A stretch of 64,000 nt of DNA, taken from Simkaniaceae bacterium. GTDB taxonomy: Bacteria; Chlamydiota; Chlamydiia; Chlamydiales; Simkaniaceae. The translations under genes were made by a program, and so were the position numbers. The notes under the pieces were generated by a model. The model was given only the letters and a program-made list of their open reading frames with translations, searched no databases and was not told where the DNA came from. Shown in pieces: positions 18,345-27,167 of this stretch. The stretch is taken from assembly GCA_018399055.1 (NCBI GenBank), contig CP073762.1, positions 1,116,001-1,180,000 of the forward strand, read 5' to 3'. The number at the start of each line of letters is the position of its first letter. Position 1 is the stretch's first letter.

Positions 18345-21026
18345 ATGAGTAATGGCAAGAAATTTATTGAATTTACCGAGGAAGAGCTCCGCCTCCTTCA
18401 GAAGGGAGGCGATGTTGAACCCTGGCAGAAATGGGGGCCCTATGTCACTGAGAGAGCGTGGGGTACGGTCCGAGAGGACTACAGCAGAGATGGGAATGCC
18501 TGGGACCACTTCACCTACGAAATGGCTCCTTATCGGGCCTATCGGTGGGGAGAAGATGGAATTGCTGGAATCTGTGATAGGTATCAGACCCTTGTAATGA
18601 CACAAGCATTCTGGAATGGGAAAGACTCTATTTTAAAAGAAAGATTATATGGTTTAGGGACTCATAAAGCCAATCATGGCGAAGATGTTAAAGAATATTA
18701 CTACTATCTTGACTCCCTCCCAAGCCATGCCTACATGCGTTATCTCTATAAGTACCCCTGTGCTGAGTTCCCTTATGAGGAGCTTGCTAAGGAGAATCAA
18801 AACCGCCGTGTTGAGGACCGGGAATTTGAGCTTGTCGATACCGGAATTTTCAAGGACAATCGATATTTCGATATCACCATCGAATATGCTAAAGCCGGAA
18901 AAGATGATATCTGCGTGAAGATTGAGATACAGAATCGAAGTGCTCAGGAAGAGTCGATTCATGTGATTCCCCAATTGATCTTTCGGAATACTTGGGGATG
19001 GAGCGATGAAAAGCTTCCGGAGCCGATTCTTAAAAAGAGTGCTCACGAACCCATAAATGCCCACTGCATCGAGGCAGATGATTCGATGACACCTCCTCCA
19101 GAGCGTCTGAGTTTTGACTATCACTTAGGAAAACGTTATTTTTATGCGGATGAGAGAGCAGAGGTTCTCTTCACCGATAACGAAACCAATCGTGAACATT
19201 TATATAACGAAAAGAATGTCCGTCCCTATACCAAAGATGCCTTTCATCGCTACATCATCTTGGAGGAGAAAGAGAAAGTTAATCCCAAAGAAGAGGGGAC
19301 AAAAGCGTGTTTTTATTTTCGAGACTTGAAAATCCCTGCAGGAGGATCTAAATCCCTTTATCTACGCCTTTCAAATATGGAACATACGCATCCTCTAACG
19401 GGGGTTGAAGAGATTATTCATAAGCGCAAGGCGCAAGCCGATGAATATTACGAAAGGATTCATCCCGAAGGGATCAGCGATGAAGAAAAGCTTATCCAGA
19501 GGCAAGCCCTTGCTGGAATGTTGTGGAGCAAACAAATTTACCTCTATGATGTGAATCTGTGGCTTCGTGGAGATGATCCTGAAAACCCTCCCCCAGACTC
19601 AAGAAAAAATATTCGGAACATTCACTGGAAACACCTCATTTCTAAACGGATTCTATCAATGCCCGACAAGTGGGAATATCCTTGGTTTGCTGCTTGGGAC
19701 CTTGCCTTTCACTGCATTTCCTTTGCACTTGTTGATCTGGACTTTGCGAAGGAGCAACTCTGGTTTCTTCTATTCGACCAATTTCAGCATCCCAATGGGC
19801 AAGTTCCCGCTTACGAGTGGGAGTTTTCAGACCTTAATCCTCCGGTGCAAGGGTGGGCAGCCCTGCGTCTTTTTTATATGGAGGAGAAGAAGACAGGAAA
19901 GCGAGATATTAACTTTCTGAAGAAATGCTTTCATAAGCTTCTTCTGAACTTTGTATGGTGGGTCAATAAGGTCGATGCCAAAGGAAATAATGTTTTTGAG
20001 GGGGGATTCCTTGGAATGGATAACATCACCGTTATCGACAGAAGTCAAGCGATTCCTGGAGGGGGGAAGCTTGAGCAATCGGACGGAACAGGGTGGATGG
20101 GGTTCTTTTGCCTCAATCTCATGCGTATGGCGCTAGAGCTCTCGAAAAAGGATTCTGTTTATGAAGGAATGGCCATTAAATTTTACGAGCACTTTGTCTA
20201 TATTTCCAATGCCTTAGTCAATGCAGAAAACCGCGAAGTTCAAAACTGGGATGAGAAAGATGGCTTTTTCTATGATGTTCTCAGTGGAAGTGAAACAAAT
20301 GATCATGTGCGTATTAAGGTCCGTTCGATGGTGGGGCTGATCCCTCTTTATGCAGTGGATTGCATCACTTCCGAGGATCTTGAAAGCTTTAAGGAGTTTG
20401 CCAAAAGCTTTAAGTGGTTTTCTAAAAATAGAACAGACCTTTGTAAACACTGTGTGACCCCCATTGAAGAAAATGGAAAGACCAAATATGTCCTTACTCT
20501 TATGGAAATGGAAAAGGTAAAAAGGATACTTGAAAAAGCCTGGGATCCTAAAGAATTCCGTTCTGATTATGGCCTGCGGTCTCTTTCTAAATATCATGAG
20601 GAAAATCCTTACGAACTTTTAGGCAATCGGATTAAATATGAGCCTGCTGAGGCGGAGTCTGTCCTTATGGGAGGCAACTCAAACTGGCGAGGTCCTCTTT
20701 GGTTTCCTACGTCCTTTCTTTTTATCGAAGCTCTTAAAAACCTTCACACGCATACTGGTGACCTCATTAAAATCGATGGAAAAAACCCTCATGATATGGC
20801 GAGTTATTTTGCTCATGCCATGATCAGCCTCTTTAAGAAGGGTCCCTATGGCAAGCGCCCTATCTATGGTGATTATGATCTTTTCCAAACGGATCCTCAC
20901 TTTCAAGACCTCATTCTTTTCTATGAGCACTTTCACGGCGACACCGGTCGCGGTTTGGGTGCTTCACACCAAACCGGTTGGACGGGCTTAGTCGCTAATC
21001 TCATCGATGAATGGTGCAGACGTTAA
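18345..21026 (+). CDS. GH63-family glucosidase-like protein
   Basis: 893 aa, no signal peptide. The N-terminal block (WKWGPYVTERAWGTVREDYS, YRWGEDGIAGICDR, LFGL-like and HGEDVKEYYYYLDSLPSH) is the hallmark of the large bacterial proteins annotated as glycosyl hydrolase family 63 / MGH1-like glucosidases. The (alpha/alpha)6 barrel follows with FAAWDLAFH, NGQVPAYEWEFSDLNPPVQGWA, FEGGFLGMDNI and GGNSNWRGPLWFPTSFL, where acidic catalytic residues are expected. The likely substrate is an alpha-glucoside or glucosylated compatible solute; cytosolic. The frame ends at 21026, overlapping only a non-coding extension of the next gene. Family placement is strong; substrate is inferred. Confidence 0.88.
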   Translation: MSNGKKFIEFTEEELRLLQKGGDVEPWQKWGPYVTERAWGTVREDYSRDGNAWDHFTYEMAPYRAYRWGEDGIAGICDRYQTLVMTQAFWNGKDSILKERLYGLGTHKANHGEDVKEYYYYLDSLPSHAYMRYLYKYPCAEFPYEELAKENQNRRVEDREFELVDTGIFKDNRYFDITIEYAKAGKDDICVKIEIQNRSAQEESIHVIPQLIFRNTWGWSDEKLPEPILKKSAHEPINAHCIEADDSMTPPPERLSFDYHLGKRYFYADERAEVLFTDNETNREHLYNEKNVRPYTKDAFHRYIILEEKEKVNPKEEGTKACFYFRDLKIPAGGSKSLYLRLSNMEHTHPLTGVEEIIHKRKAQADEYYERIHPEGISDEEKLIQRQALAGMLWSKQIYLYDVNLWLRGDDPENPPPDSRKNIRNIHWKHLISKRILSMPDKWEYPWFAAWDLAFHCISFALVDLDFAKEQLWFLLFDQFQHPNGQVPAYEWEFSDLNPPVQGWAALRLFYMEEKKTGKRDINFLKKCFHKLLLNFVWWVNKVDAKGNNVFEGGFLGMDNITVIDRSQAIPGGGKLEQSDGTGWMGFFCLNLMRMALELSKKDSVYEGMAIKFYEHFVYISNALVNAENREVQNWDEKDGFFYDVLSGSETNDHVRIKVRSMVGLIPLYAVDCITSEDLESFKEFAKSFKWFSKNRTDLCKHCVTPIEENGKTKYVLTLMEMEKVKRILEKAWDPKEFRSDYGLRSLSKYHEENPYELLGNRIKYEPAEAESVLMGGNSNWRGPLWFPTSFLFIEALKNLHTHTGDLIKIDGKNPHDMASYFAHAMISLFKKGPYGKRPIYGDYDLFQTDPHFQDLILFYEHFHGDTGRGLGASHQTGWTGLVANLIDEWCRR

Positions 21027-21115
21027 TTTTTGAGCGCTTCAAAAAAAACTTGATTAATTTTAAAGAAATCATTAACAATCCGTGGTTTTTTAAGTATTAC
21101 GCTAGGAGTATAGCA

Positions 21116-23182
21116 ATGACAGATTCACTAGGTGCTGTAGGTGAAGAAAATAACTTGTATGAAACCTTCACCGACACAGCAGAAAAAAAACAGGATGGAA
21201 TACCTGAGGTTGTTTCAAATCTGCATATCAATAACGGTCAAATGTTTTCCAAGCTTAGGGCTTCTCAAAGCATGGAAGTTTCTATGGCATTGCGGGAAGG
21301 AATCAGTGGTCGAATAATGCAGGCAAACAGAGCTGTTTTTGACACGCTTTCCCCAGATCAGAAAAAGCAGATTATTGCAGGGGTGACAGCTATAGCACAA
21401 AAAGATGCTGCTGTAGGTCTTTCTGGTTTGCATGATGCTTTGCAGGCTTGGCTTAAAAGCCACCCTTATCCGCCATCTCAGCCTTATCCTCCTTGGAAGG
21501 CTTACGCAACGGACCTCCAGGGGTATCTAGCAAGCGAACGCTCAACTTTTCAGGATGCCTGTGGAAAATCTGTTTCTGCTGATATCAATACTTTTATCAG
21601 CGCCCATAAGGATTTAGGCTCTCCTCAGGAAATTTGGGACTTTCTTAATAATGAGATGACACCTAACTTTTCAAAAATTTATGGAGATGTGTTTGATGCA
21701 TATGCTGGTCAAATTCAAAATGAATTGCTCAATCCAATTTATTCTGGGAAACCAGGAGTTTTGCCTCCGCCTCCTGCCCCACCATCCCCACCTGATCTAA
21801 AGCCGGCAGATGAGTCAATGCTAAAGATCAATGGGGTTTCTTATGTTTTATTTCCAGATCCAAAAGCTTCTTCGGACCCGTTAAAATCAATGGCTTTTCC
21901 GGTGAGCCATACGTCTGACTCAGGAGGTGCAGCAGTACCAAGCGCTACTTCAACTGAGGCAATTTGGTATACACTTGAAAATGCTTATGATGCGGGAGAT
22001 CAGCATCTCTTTCAACAAACACTTAATGGATACTTGTACCTAGTAGAGCAAAAAGCTGCAACAGTTGCAGGTGCTGATTGGGCTTCTACTCCTGGGTTAG
22101 CTGGTTGGATCATTGATTTGGGCCTTCCTCCAGGAGCAACTTTTACAGCAGGAAAGTTCCCTTATCCTCAAGGAAATCCCGGAGATCCAAGTCTGAGCAC
22201 TGCAACAGATGCTGATGAGCAAATTATAAACTTAATGATTCAGGGACTTTCAAAATTTGGAGATTTAACTTTGCATGCTTTTGGTGCATTTCCCGGATCT
22301 GCTGTACCACAAGACATGAAAATGAGTGATTTGACGAAAGAAGCTGTTGAAACGTTTCTCTACAATAATATAGCGGGGCACCCTGCAAGTAGCAGTGACA
22401 TAGCTCATCATGGATTTAAGTATCAAGGCGTGCTATACAATCCTGTTTTATCTAACGATAACTGGGGAGGTGGAGGTTGGAAAAATGACCCGGCTAAAAA
22501 AGATCAGGGAACTTTCTTAAATCCTTCGTATTTTGACCCATTGACCTTGGCAAATATTTACACTTATGTTGCTGGATCAAGTGATACAAAAATTAGTTCT
22601 CAGGCGGATGCTTTTAAAGCAGCGATGGTTAACAGTGTGAAGTATTTGCAAGTATTACAGGGTGAATATCAAGACAAAAGTGACCCCTCTATAGCAGGAA
22701 TGCCTGATAATCCTGCGTGGAATGAGAACGATGGTCCTGATGGAAATGGCCCTCATCCTGTCGGATGGGACTCTATTCGGTTTTTAACGAATGTAGGTAA
22801 GTATGTTGATTATTGTGAGAACAAAGGGGGGAAAGACCCTTTTGGAATTCTTAATGATATCAAGGAAATGGGCACCAAAATGCTAGGGTATGTCATCAAG
22901 AATAGCACTGCCTCCTATACACCGGGTATGATTCTAGGGGACACTCCTAAAGGGGCAAATCTCAAAGGGGGAGCTCTCCTAGGGCCTCTTCTTGTTGCAA
23001 TGAAAGTTTTAACCCCAAAGGATCCTAATATTTCAACAGTAAGTGCAAGTCTTGTGAAAGCTTCTGAAGTTGATATGGCTCAGATGGATCCCAAAAACGG
23101 TAATGCCTATACTTACTGGCAGAGCATCTATTATGGGACTGAGCTAGCTTTAGTCAACGAATTTGATGCTAAAAATATCTAG
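21116..23182 (+). CDS. Unknown proline-rich protein (688 aa), possible secreted effector
   Basis: The frame opens at 21011, but AGGAG at 21104-21108 points to ATG 21116 (MTDSLGAVGEENNLYE). No signal peptide or membrane helix. Helical N-terminal ~230 residues (NGQMFSKLRASQSMEVSMALREG), a proline hinge near residue 235 (PPPPAPPSPPDL), then a C-terminal domain rich in Gly, Asp and Asn (NDNWGGGGWKND, DNPAWNENDGPDGNG). A Rho-independent terminator follows at 23199-23223. The unstructured polar N-terminus and proline hinge are compatible with a type III effector, but no family is recognised and this is only a possibility. Confidence 0.8.
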   Translation: MTDSLGAVGEENNLYETFTDTAEKKQDGIPEVVSNLHINNGQMFSKLRASQSMEVSMALREGISGRIMQANRAVFDTLSPDQKKQIIAGVTAIAQKDAAVGLSGLHDALQAWLKSHPYPPSQPYPPWKAYATDLQGYLASERSTFQDACGKSVSADINTFISAHKDLGSPQEIWDFLNNEMTPNFSKIYGDVFDAYAGQIQNELLNPIYSGKPGVLPPPPAPPSPPDLKPADESMLKINGVSYVLFPDPKASSDPLKSMAFPVSHTSDSGGAAVPSATSTEAIWYTLENAYDAGDQHLFQQTLNGYLYLVEQKAATVAGADWASTPGLAGWIIDLGLPPGATFTAGKFPYPQGNPGDPSLSTATDADEQIINLMIQGLSKFGDLTLHAFGAFPGSAVPQDMKMSDLTKEAVETFLYNNIAGHPASSSDIAHHGFKYQGVLYNPVLSNDNWGGGGWKNDPAKKDQGTFLNPSYFDPLTLANIYTYVAGSSDTKISSQADAFKAAMVNSVKYLQVLQGEYQDKSDPSIAGMPDNPAWNENDGPDGNGPHPVGWDSIRFLTNVGKYVDYCENKGGKDPFGILNDIKEMGTKMLGYVIKNSTASYTPGMILGDTPKGANLKGGALLGPLLVAMKVLTPKDPNISTVSASLVKASEVDMAQMDPKNGNAYTYWQSIYYGTELALVNEFDAKNI

Positions 23183-23198
23183 TCAGTCTAATGGAATG

Positions 23199-23223
23199 GC
23201 CTCTCTCTACAAGAGAGGCTTTT
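23199..23223 (+). terminator. Rho-independent terminator of the 21116-23182 gene
   Basis: Perfect 8-bp stem GCCTCTCT / AGAGAGGC with a 5-base loop, followed by TTTT, 16 bases after the stop codon. Confidence 0.85.
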
Positions 23224-23314
23224 CTCAAAATATAGTTCTTGAATTATTCTTTGGTATGTAAGAAAAGGATGTATTGCTTTAACTCTAAATACCGCATAGG
23301 AATTTAAGAATAAC

Positions 23315-25390
23315 ATGAGACGCGTTGCAATCATTTCCTTTTGCTTTCTTTTCTTTTACATTACTGGATATTCCCAGAATGAGGAACCTGTTTGTTTGGC
23401 TCCCGCGCAACTAATGTTATCCCATCATTTTGGTCGAGGAGTAGGCCATAAGGGGTATACCAGTGCAGAACTCTTCTTTGTTCGAAGCAATGACTCAGAT
23501 GTCATTCCTTATTTTGATGCGCGTTTCCATGTGATGGACACTGGACGCTTTGCGTCGAATATGGGAGCAGGGCTGAGATATTTAGCTATGGATGACATGT
23601 TGTCAGTCGGAGGAAATCTCTACTATGATTTTCGCGATTCTAATGAGCTTAATACTCACCAGATTGCCCCCGGAATTGAGATCCTTAGCCCCTATGTTGA
23701 CTTTCGAATGAATGGGTATGTACCGGTTGGAGGCACGAAACATTCTGATCCATTAAAATTTGATGGTTTTTCTGGGAATCAAATCAACGTAAAGAGAACG
23801 AGTTACTATGCTTTCCCCTCGATCAATGCGGAGGTGGGGATTCCTACTCCCATGATTCCTTGGACTTATACGGACTTTTATGTTGGAGTGGGGCCTTACT
23901 ATCTCTTTGGTGCGACGGTTTCAGGGAATGAATGCCAAAGTAGTTGGGGAGGGAAGCTGCGCGTTGTTGCAAATATTACCCAGTATGTGGGCCTTGAATT
24001 TGAATTGAACCAAGACAGCATTTTCAACACGACCTATCAAGGGGTGGTTTCAGTCAATATCCCTCTTTGGAAATCTTCTGCTTGCCGCACAGGAAAACAA
24101 GGGTATGGAAAACGAGCATTCAGAATGAGAACCCTTCGCCCTGCGATGCGCAATGAAATCATTCCGGTGAAGAAGAAGTCGCAAGTGAGACCGCTCAAGG
24201 ATGACAATGGAAATATCATCCGAGCGATCTTTGTAAATAACCTTGTGGGCTGTCCAGGACTTGGAACATTTGAGTCTCCCTTTTGCTCTTTTGCATCCGT
24301 TCCTAGTGTTCCCGCTATCGTTTATGCATTTCAGGGAACAGGAACTCCTGCTCTAGGTTACAGCAATGGCTTTGTAATGAGCACGGGCCAGACTCTTCAA
24401 GGTTCAGGGCTTCCATTGACCGTAAATGGAATTGCAATCCCTTCATTTACGCCAGGCAACCCTGTGCTAACCAATGGTGTCGGTCCTACTATTACTCTTG
24501 CTTCCAACACTATTGTGCGTGGAATTACCGTTCAGGGATCTGGAGTGGGCCAAAGTGGTATCTTTGGGGACAATACTGGAAATGTCGCCATAGAGCACAG
24601 TGTGGTGAATGATGCTGCGCATCATGGAATTGAGATTACTAATCATGAAGGGATTGTAAATATAGCTTATAATGTCATTTCTTCGCCTGGGCAAAATGGT
24701 ATCTCTCTTGACCAAGCCACTAATCCAGGTTCTGCTGTAGTTATTCATAATACTGTCATGCAGTCTCCAAGCTCTGGAATTCTTATTCGCTTAGATCACC
24801 CTCAAGCTCGGGCTCTTCTCGCTTACAATAACTTGAGTAAAACAGTTAATCCTGGCGGGGGATTTGATGTGGGAACAGAGGTTATAAGGGGAAAAGTTAC
24901 AATCTCTCATAATACGATGAATTCGAACCCTCAATTCTCTATTCATGCTCTTGATGGGCACCATGTTATTTCTAACAATACGATTGTAAATAACTTTGCT
25001 GGTCCATCACAAGGAATTTCATACCAGACAGTGGTGGCCGGGGATCCTAAGCAGGTATACATCCTAAATAATCAAGTGACAATGAGCAACACTGCTTCCG
25101 GGATTCTAGTGCAGAATTCGGCTGGTGTGTTTTACATCTTTACGGAGATCCGAGGGAACGCTGTGAGTTCAGATCCTGCGGCAGGGATTTTAATCCAATC
25201 GCTTAACCCAGGAGTCATATGCTCTTCGATTACCAACAATGGGGCTCCCACATTTATTTTGGACGGAACTGCTTCACCTATTGGGGTTAAACAATCGCAA
25301 GAGCAGTACACTTCTTCAAATGAAGCAATGACAGGTTTCACAGAAAGTGGAACTGTGATCTTTGGATCGCCTTGCATTCCTCTTCCATAA
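23315..25390 (+). CDS. Inverse-autotransporter-like outer-membrane protein with beta-helix passenger
   Basis: 691 aa. Signal peptide at residues 1-20 (MRRVAIISFCFLFFYITGYS). Residues ~30-255 look like the inverse-autotransporter (intimin/invasin) beta-barrel: repeated amphipathic strands with GHKGYTSAELF, MGAGLRYL, SVGGNLYYDFRDS, and a final GVVSVNIPLW strand. Residues ~320-670 form a right-handed parallel beta-helix, recognisable by regular NxI/V turns (NTIVRGITVQGSG, NVAIEHSVVND, AYNVISSPGQNGISL, ISHNTMNSN, ISNNTIVNN). The passenger would be exposed on the surface and may bind glycans or host receptors. Barrel first and passenger last is the reverse of chlamydial Pmp autotransporters, which end in a barrel. 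Confidence 0.8.
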   Translation: MRRVAIISFCFLFFYITGYSQNEEPVCLAPAQLMLSHHFGRGVGHKGYTSAELFFVRSNDSDVIPYFDARFHVMDTGRFASNMGAGLRYLAMDDMLSVGGNLYYDFRDSNELNTHQIAPGIEILSPYVDFRMNGYVPVGGTKHSDPLKFDGFSGNQINVKRTSYYAFPSINAEVGIPTPMIPWTYTDFYVGVGPYYLFGATVSGNECQSSWGGKLRVVANITQYVGLEFELNQDSIFNTTYQGVVSVNIPLWKSSACRTGKQGYGKRAFRMRTLRPAMRNEIIPVKKKSQVRPLKDDNGNIIRAIFVNNLVGCPGLGTFESPFCSFASVPSVPAIVYAFQGTGTPALGYSNGFVMSTGQTLQGSGLPLTVNGIAIPSFTPGNPVLTNGVGPTITLASNTIVRGITVQGSGVGQSGIFGDNTGNVAIEHSVVNDAAHHGIEITNHEGIVNIAYNVISSPGQNGISLDQATNPGSAVVIHNTVMQSPSSGILIRLDHPQARALLAYNNLSKTVNPGGGFDVGTEVIRGKVTISHNTMNSNPQFSIHALDGHHVISNNTIVNNFAGPSQGISYQTVVAGDPKQVYILNNQVTMSNTASGILVQNSAGVFYIFTEIRGNAVSSDPAAGILIQSLNPGVICSSITNNGAPTFILDGTASPIGVKQSQEQYTSSNEAMTGFTESGTVIFGSPCIPLP

Positions 25391-25423
25391 AAAAAAGCCC
25401 ACCTTCTTACGCAGGAGGCGGAC
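25389..25423 (-). terminator. Terminator of the ankyrin gene
   Basis: On the minus strand an 8-bp stem with two G-U pairs (GTCCGCCT / AGGTGGGC) is followed by eight T. It lies 28 bases after the stop of the 25451-25723 gene. On the plus strand the A-run precedes the stem, so it does not act as a canonical terminator there. Confidence 0.7.
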
Positions 25424-25450
25424 TTAGAATATATCGAAACTATCTTGTTC

Positions 25451-25723
25451 TTAGCCAATATGAAGCATTTCTAATGCTAAATGAGGCTTGCAATCCATAA
25501 ATTCTCTAAGGACTTTAGCTGTGTCCAGACAGTCAAATCTTTCAGCATACTCAAGTGCAGTTCTTGGAATACGTTCTATCGTTTTGAGAAAAGGGTTTGC
25601 ACCTTGTTTTAGGAGTGCACGAACTCTTTTTACGTTATTTTCAAGAGCTGCTGTGTGTAGTTCAGTTGTATAAAGCTTACTGTTTTCAAATCCTAGACGA
25701 ATGTGCTGCGTAGTAATTTCCAT
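25451..25723 (-). CDS. Small ankyrin-repeat protein (90 aa)
   Basis: Two ankyrin repeats are visible: ELHTAALENNVKRVRALLKQGANP (TPLHxAA...VxxLLxxGA pattern), then RTALEYAERFDCLDTAKVLREF. AAGGGAAGGAC directly before ATG 25723 is a good ribosome-binding site. There is no signal peptide or membrane segment. Short ankyrin proteins in amoeba-associated bacteria often mediate protein binding and some are translocated into the host, but nothing here proves secretion. It is a single-gene unit with its own terminator. Confidence 0.8.
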   Translation of the reverse strand: MEITTQHIRLGFENSKLYTTELHTAALENNVKRVRALLKQGANPFLKTIERIPRTALEYAERFDCLDTAKVLREFMDCKPHLALEMLHIG

Positions 25724-25817
25724 GTCCTTCCCTTGGTAAAATTTAATTACAAAGAAAGCATACTTCAGATTGATTAATTTGTGTAGACTGAAACTTTAGT
25801 TTAAATACTTTACTACA

Positions 25818-27167
25818 TTAAACTTTTAATTGTGATTTAATTGAATCAGAACTGAGGAGGGACCCAAGGATACCAGACCCGAAGATAAGAGGGATTCCCC
25901 AAAGGACCCAGTGCCACGTATAAAGTCCTTCCTCACCAAAATAGAGGAAGGAAAAAAGTCCCCAGGAAAAACCGACGATGCTGCTGAGGATTGCGCCTGT
26001 TGTTGAGGCCCTCTTCCAGTAAAATCCCGCAAGCAGCGCAAAGGAGAGGGCTGCAACGGGGATATTTGCGAGGATGAGCTTATCAAGAATCTTATCGACA
26101 AGAGTGTTTCCAAGCACATAGGATATTGCGGCAAAGAGCAGCGTTAGAAGAAGCCCCTGTCTGTAGTTTTTGCTAGAGCGTCCAAAGTCTGTAATGACCA
26201 TTGAGCTCATAGCACTCCATACACCAGCAAGGGTTGTTCCTGAAATCATAAAGAGCGTGGCATAGGCAACCCCTTTCAGCCCTGTAGGAAAATAGAGGTT
26301 GATAATCGCGGGAATTGCCATGTCTGGAGAAGAAATAATCGCGCCACTTGCCTTGAGATAGGCAGTGGAAAGTACGCCCACTCCATAAAAGATAAAGACG
26401 AAAATGGCAGCAAGAATCACTGCTGAAAAGGCGACGCGCTTCGATTTAGCAGAGAATATTTTTTGCCCGTACCAAGGGGCGAGAATATAGGTAAACATCG
26501 TTAGGATGATTAGCGAAATAATAAAGCGGTAGGGGAGAAGGTCTGGAAGGTTCTGGATTTCAGAAACCCCAGCATCCCGCTTTGTATAGAAAAGAAAAAG
26601 AGGAAATATGAGGCAGATGAGCAGAAAGGATGTCATGTCTGTGCGGATGATTGCGATCAGCCCTCCCCGTAGGGTCATGATAAGAATAATAAGAACGAGA
26701 TAACCACTTAGAATCCATGCATTCCATGTGGGAAAGACAGGGGAGAAGATCAAAGTCACTGATTTCACATATGTGGCCGTGAACCCCATCATCGATCCAA
26801 TCAAAAAAATGGATGCGAGTTGAGCAAAAGGCTTCCCATACCGCTCTTTTAATAGAGCTGTTACCGAGGAAGCATTGAGTTCCTTATATTTTTTCGCGAC
26901 GCTCAAGCCATAAAATACGAGTCCAATCAGGAAGATAAGCGGAAGGAAAAGGGCACGGAGGCCTACAACATAGCCAAGCCCTGCAAAGGCAAGGAGGGTT
27001 GCTGTGTTGAGCTCTGTCATGATGAGCGTGCACGTCAACCCGAAAAGGCCACACTTTCTCTCAGCAAAAAGATAACTTTCTTCAGATTGAATCTTTCTGT
27101 TTTTGGCAATGCCAATAATGGCAAATAGGACAAGAATAGCAAGAAAGGCCCCAGCGTCAGGGCTCAT
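25818..27167 (-). CDS. Sodium:solute symporter (SSS family)
   Basis: 449 aa with about 12-13 membrane segments. N-terminal SYLFAERKCGLFGLTCTLIMTELNTATLLAFAG matches the SSS-family first helices, where Na+ is coordinated. GGLIAIIRTDMTSFLLI and ISGTTLAGVWSAMSSMVITDF (the region of the Na2 site) are also typical. Solutes of the family include sugars, amino acids and pantothenate; the substrate here is not readable. Its ATG overlaps the glmS stop by four bases (27164-27167), so it is the last gene of the methyltransferase-glmS operon. Confidence 0.85.
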   Translation of the reverse strand: MSPDAGAFLAILVLFAIIGIAKNRKIQSEESYLFAERKCGLFGLTCTLIMTELNTATLLAFAGLGYVVGLRALFLPLIFLIGLVFYGLSVAKKYKELNASSVTALLKERYGKPFAQLASIFLIGSMMGFTATYVKSVTLIFSPVFPTWNAWILSGYLVLIILIMTLRGGLIAIIRTDMTSFLLICLIFPLFLFYTKRDAGVSEIQNLPDLLPYRFIISLIILTMFTYILAPWYGQKIFSAKSKRVAFSAVILAAIFVFIFYGVGVLSTAYLKASGAIISSPDMAIPAIINLYFPTGLKGVAYATLFMISGTTLAGVWSAMSSMVITDFGRSSKNYRQGLLLTLLFAAISYVLGNTLVDKILDKLILANIPVAALSFALLAGFYWKRASTTGAILSSIVGFSWGLFSFLYFGEEGLYTWHWVLWGIPLIFGSGILGSLLSSDSIKSQLKV

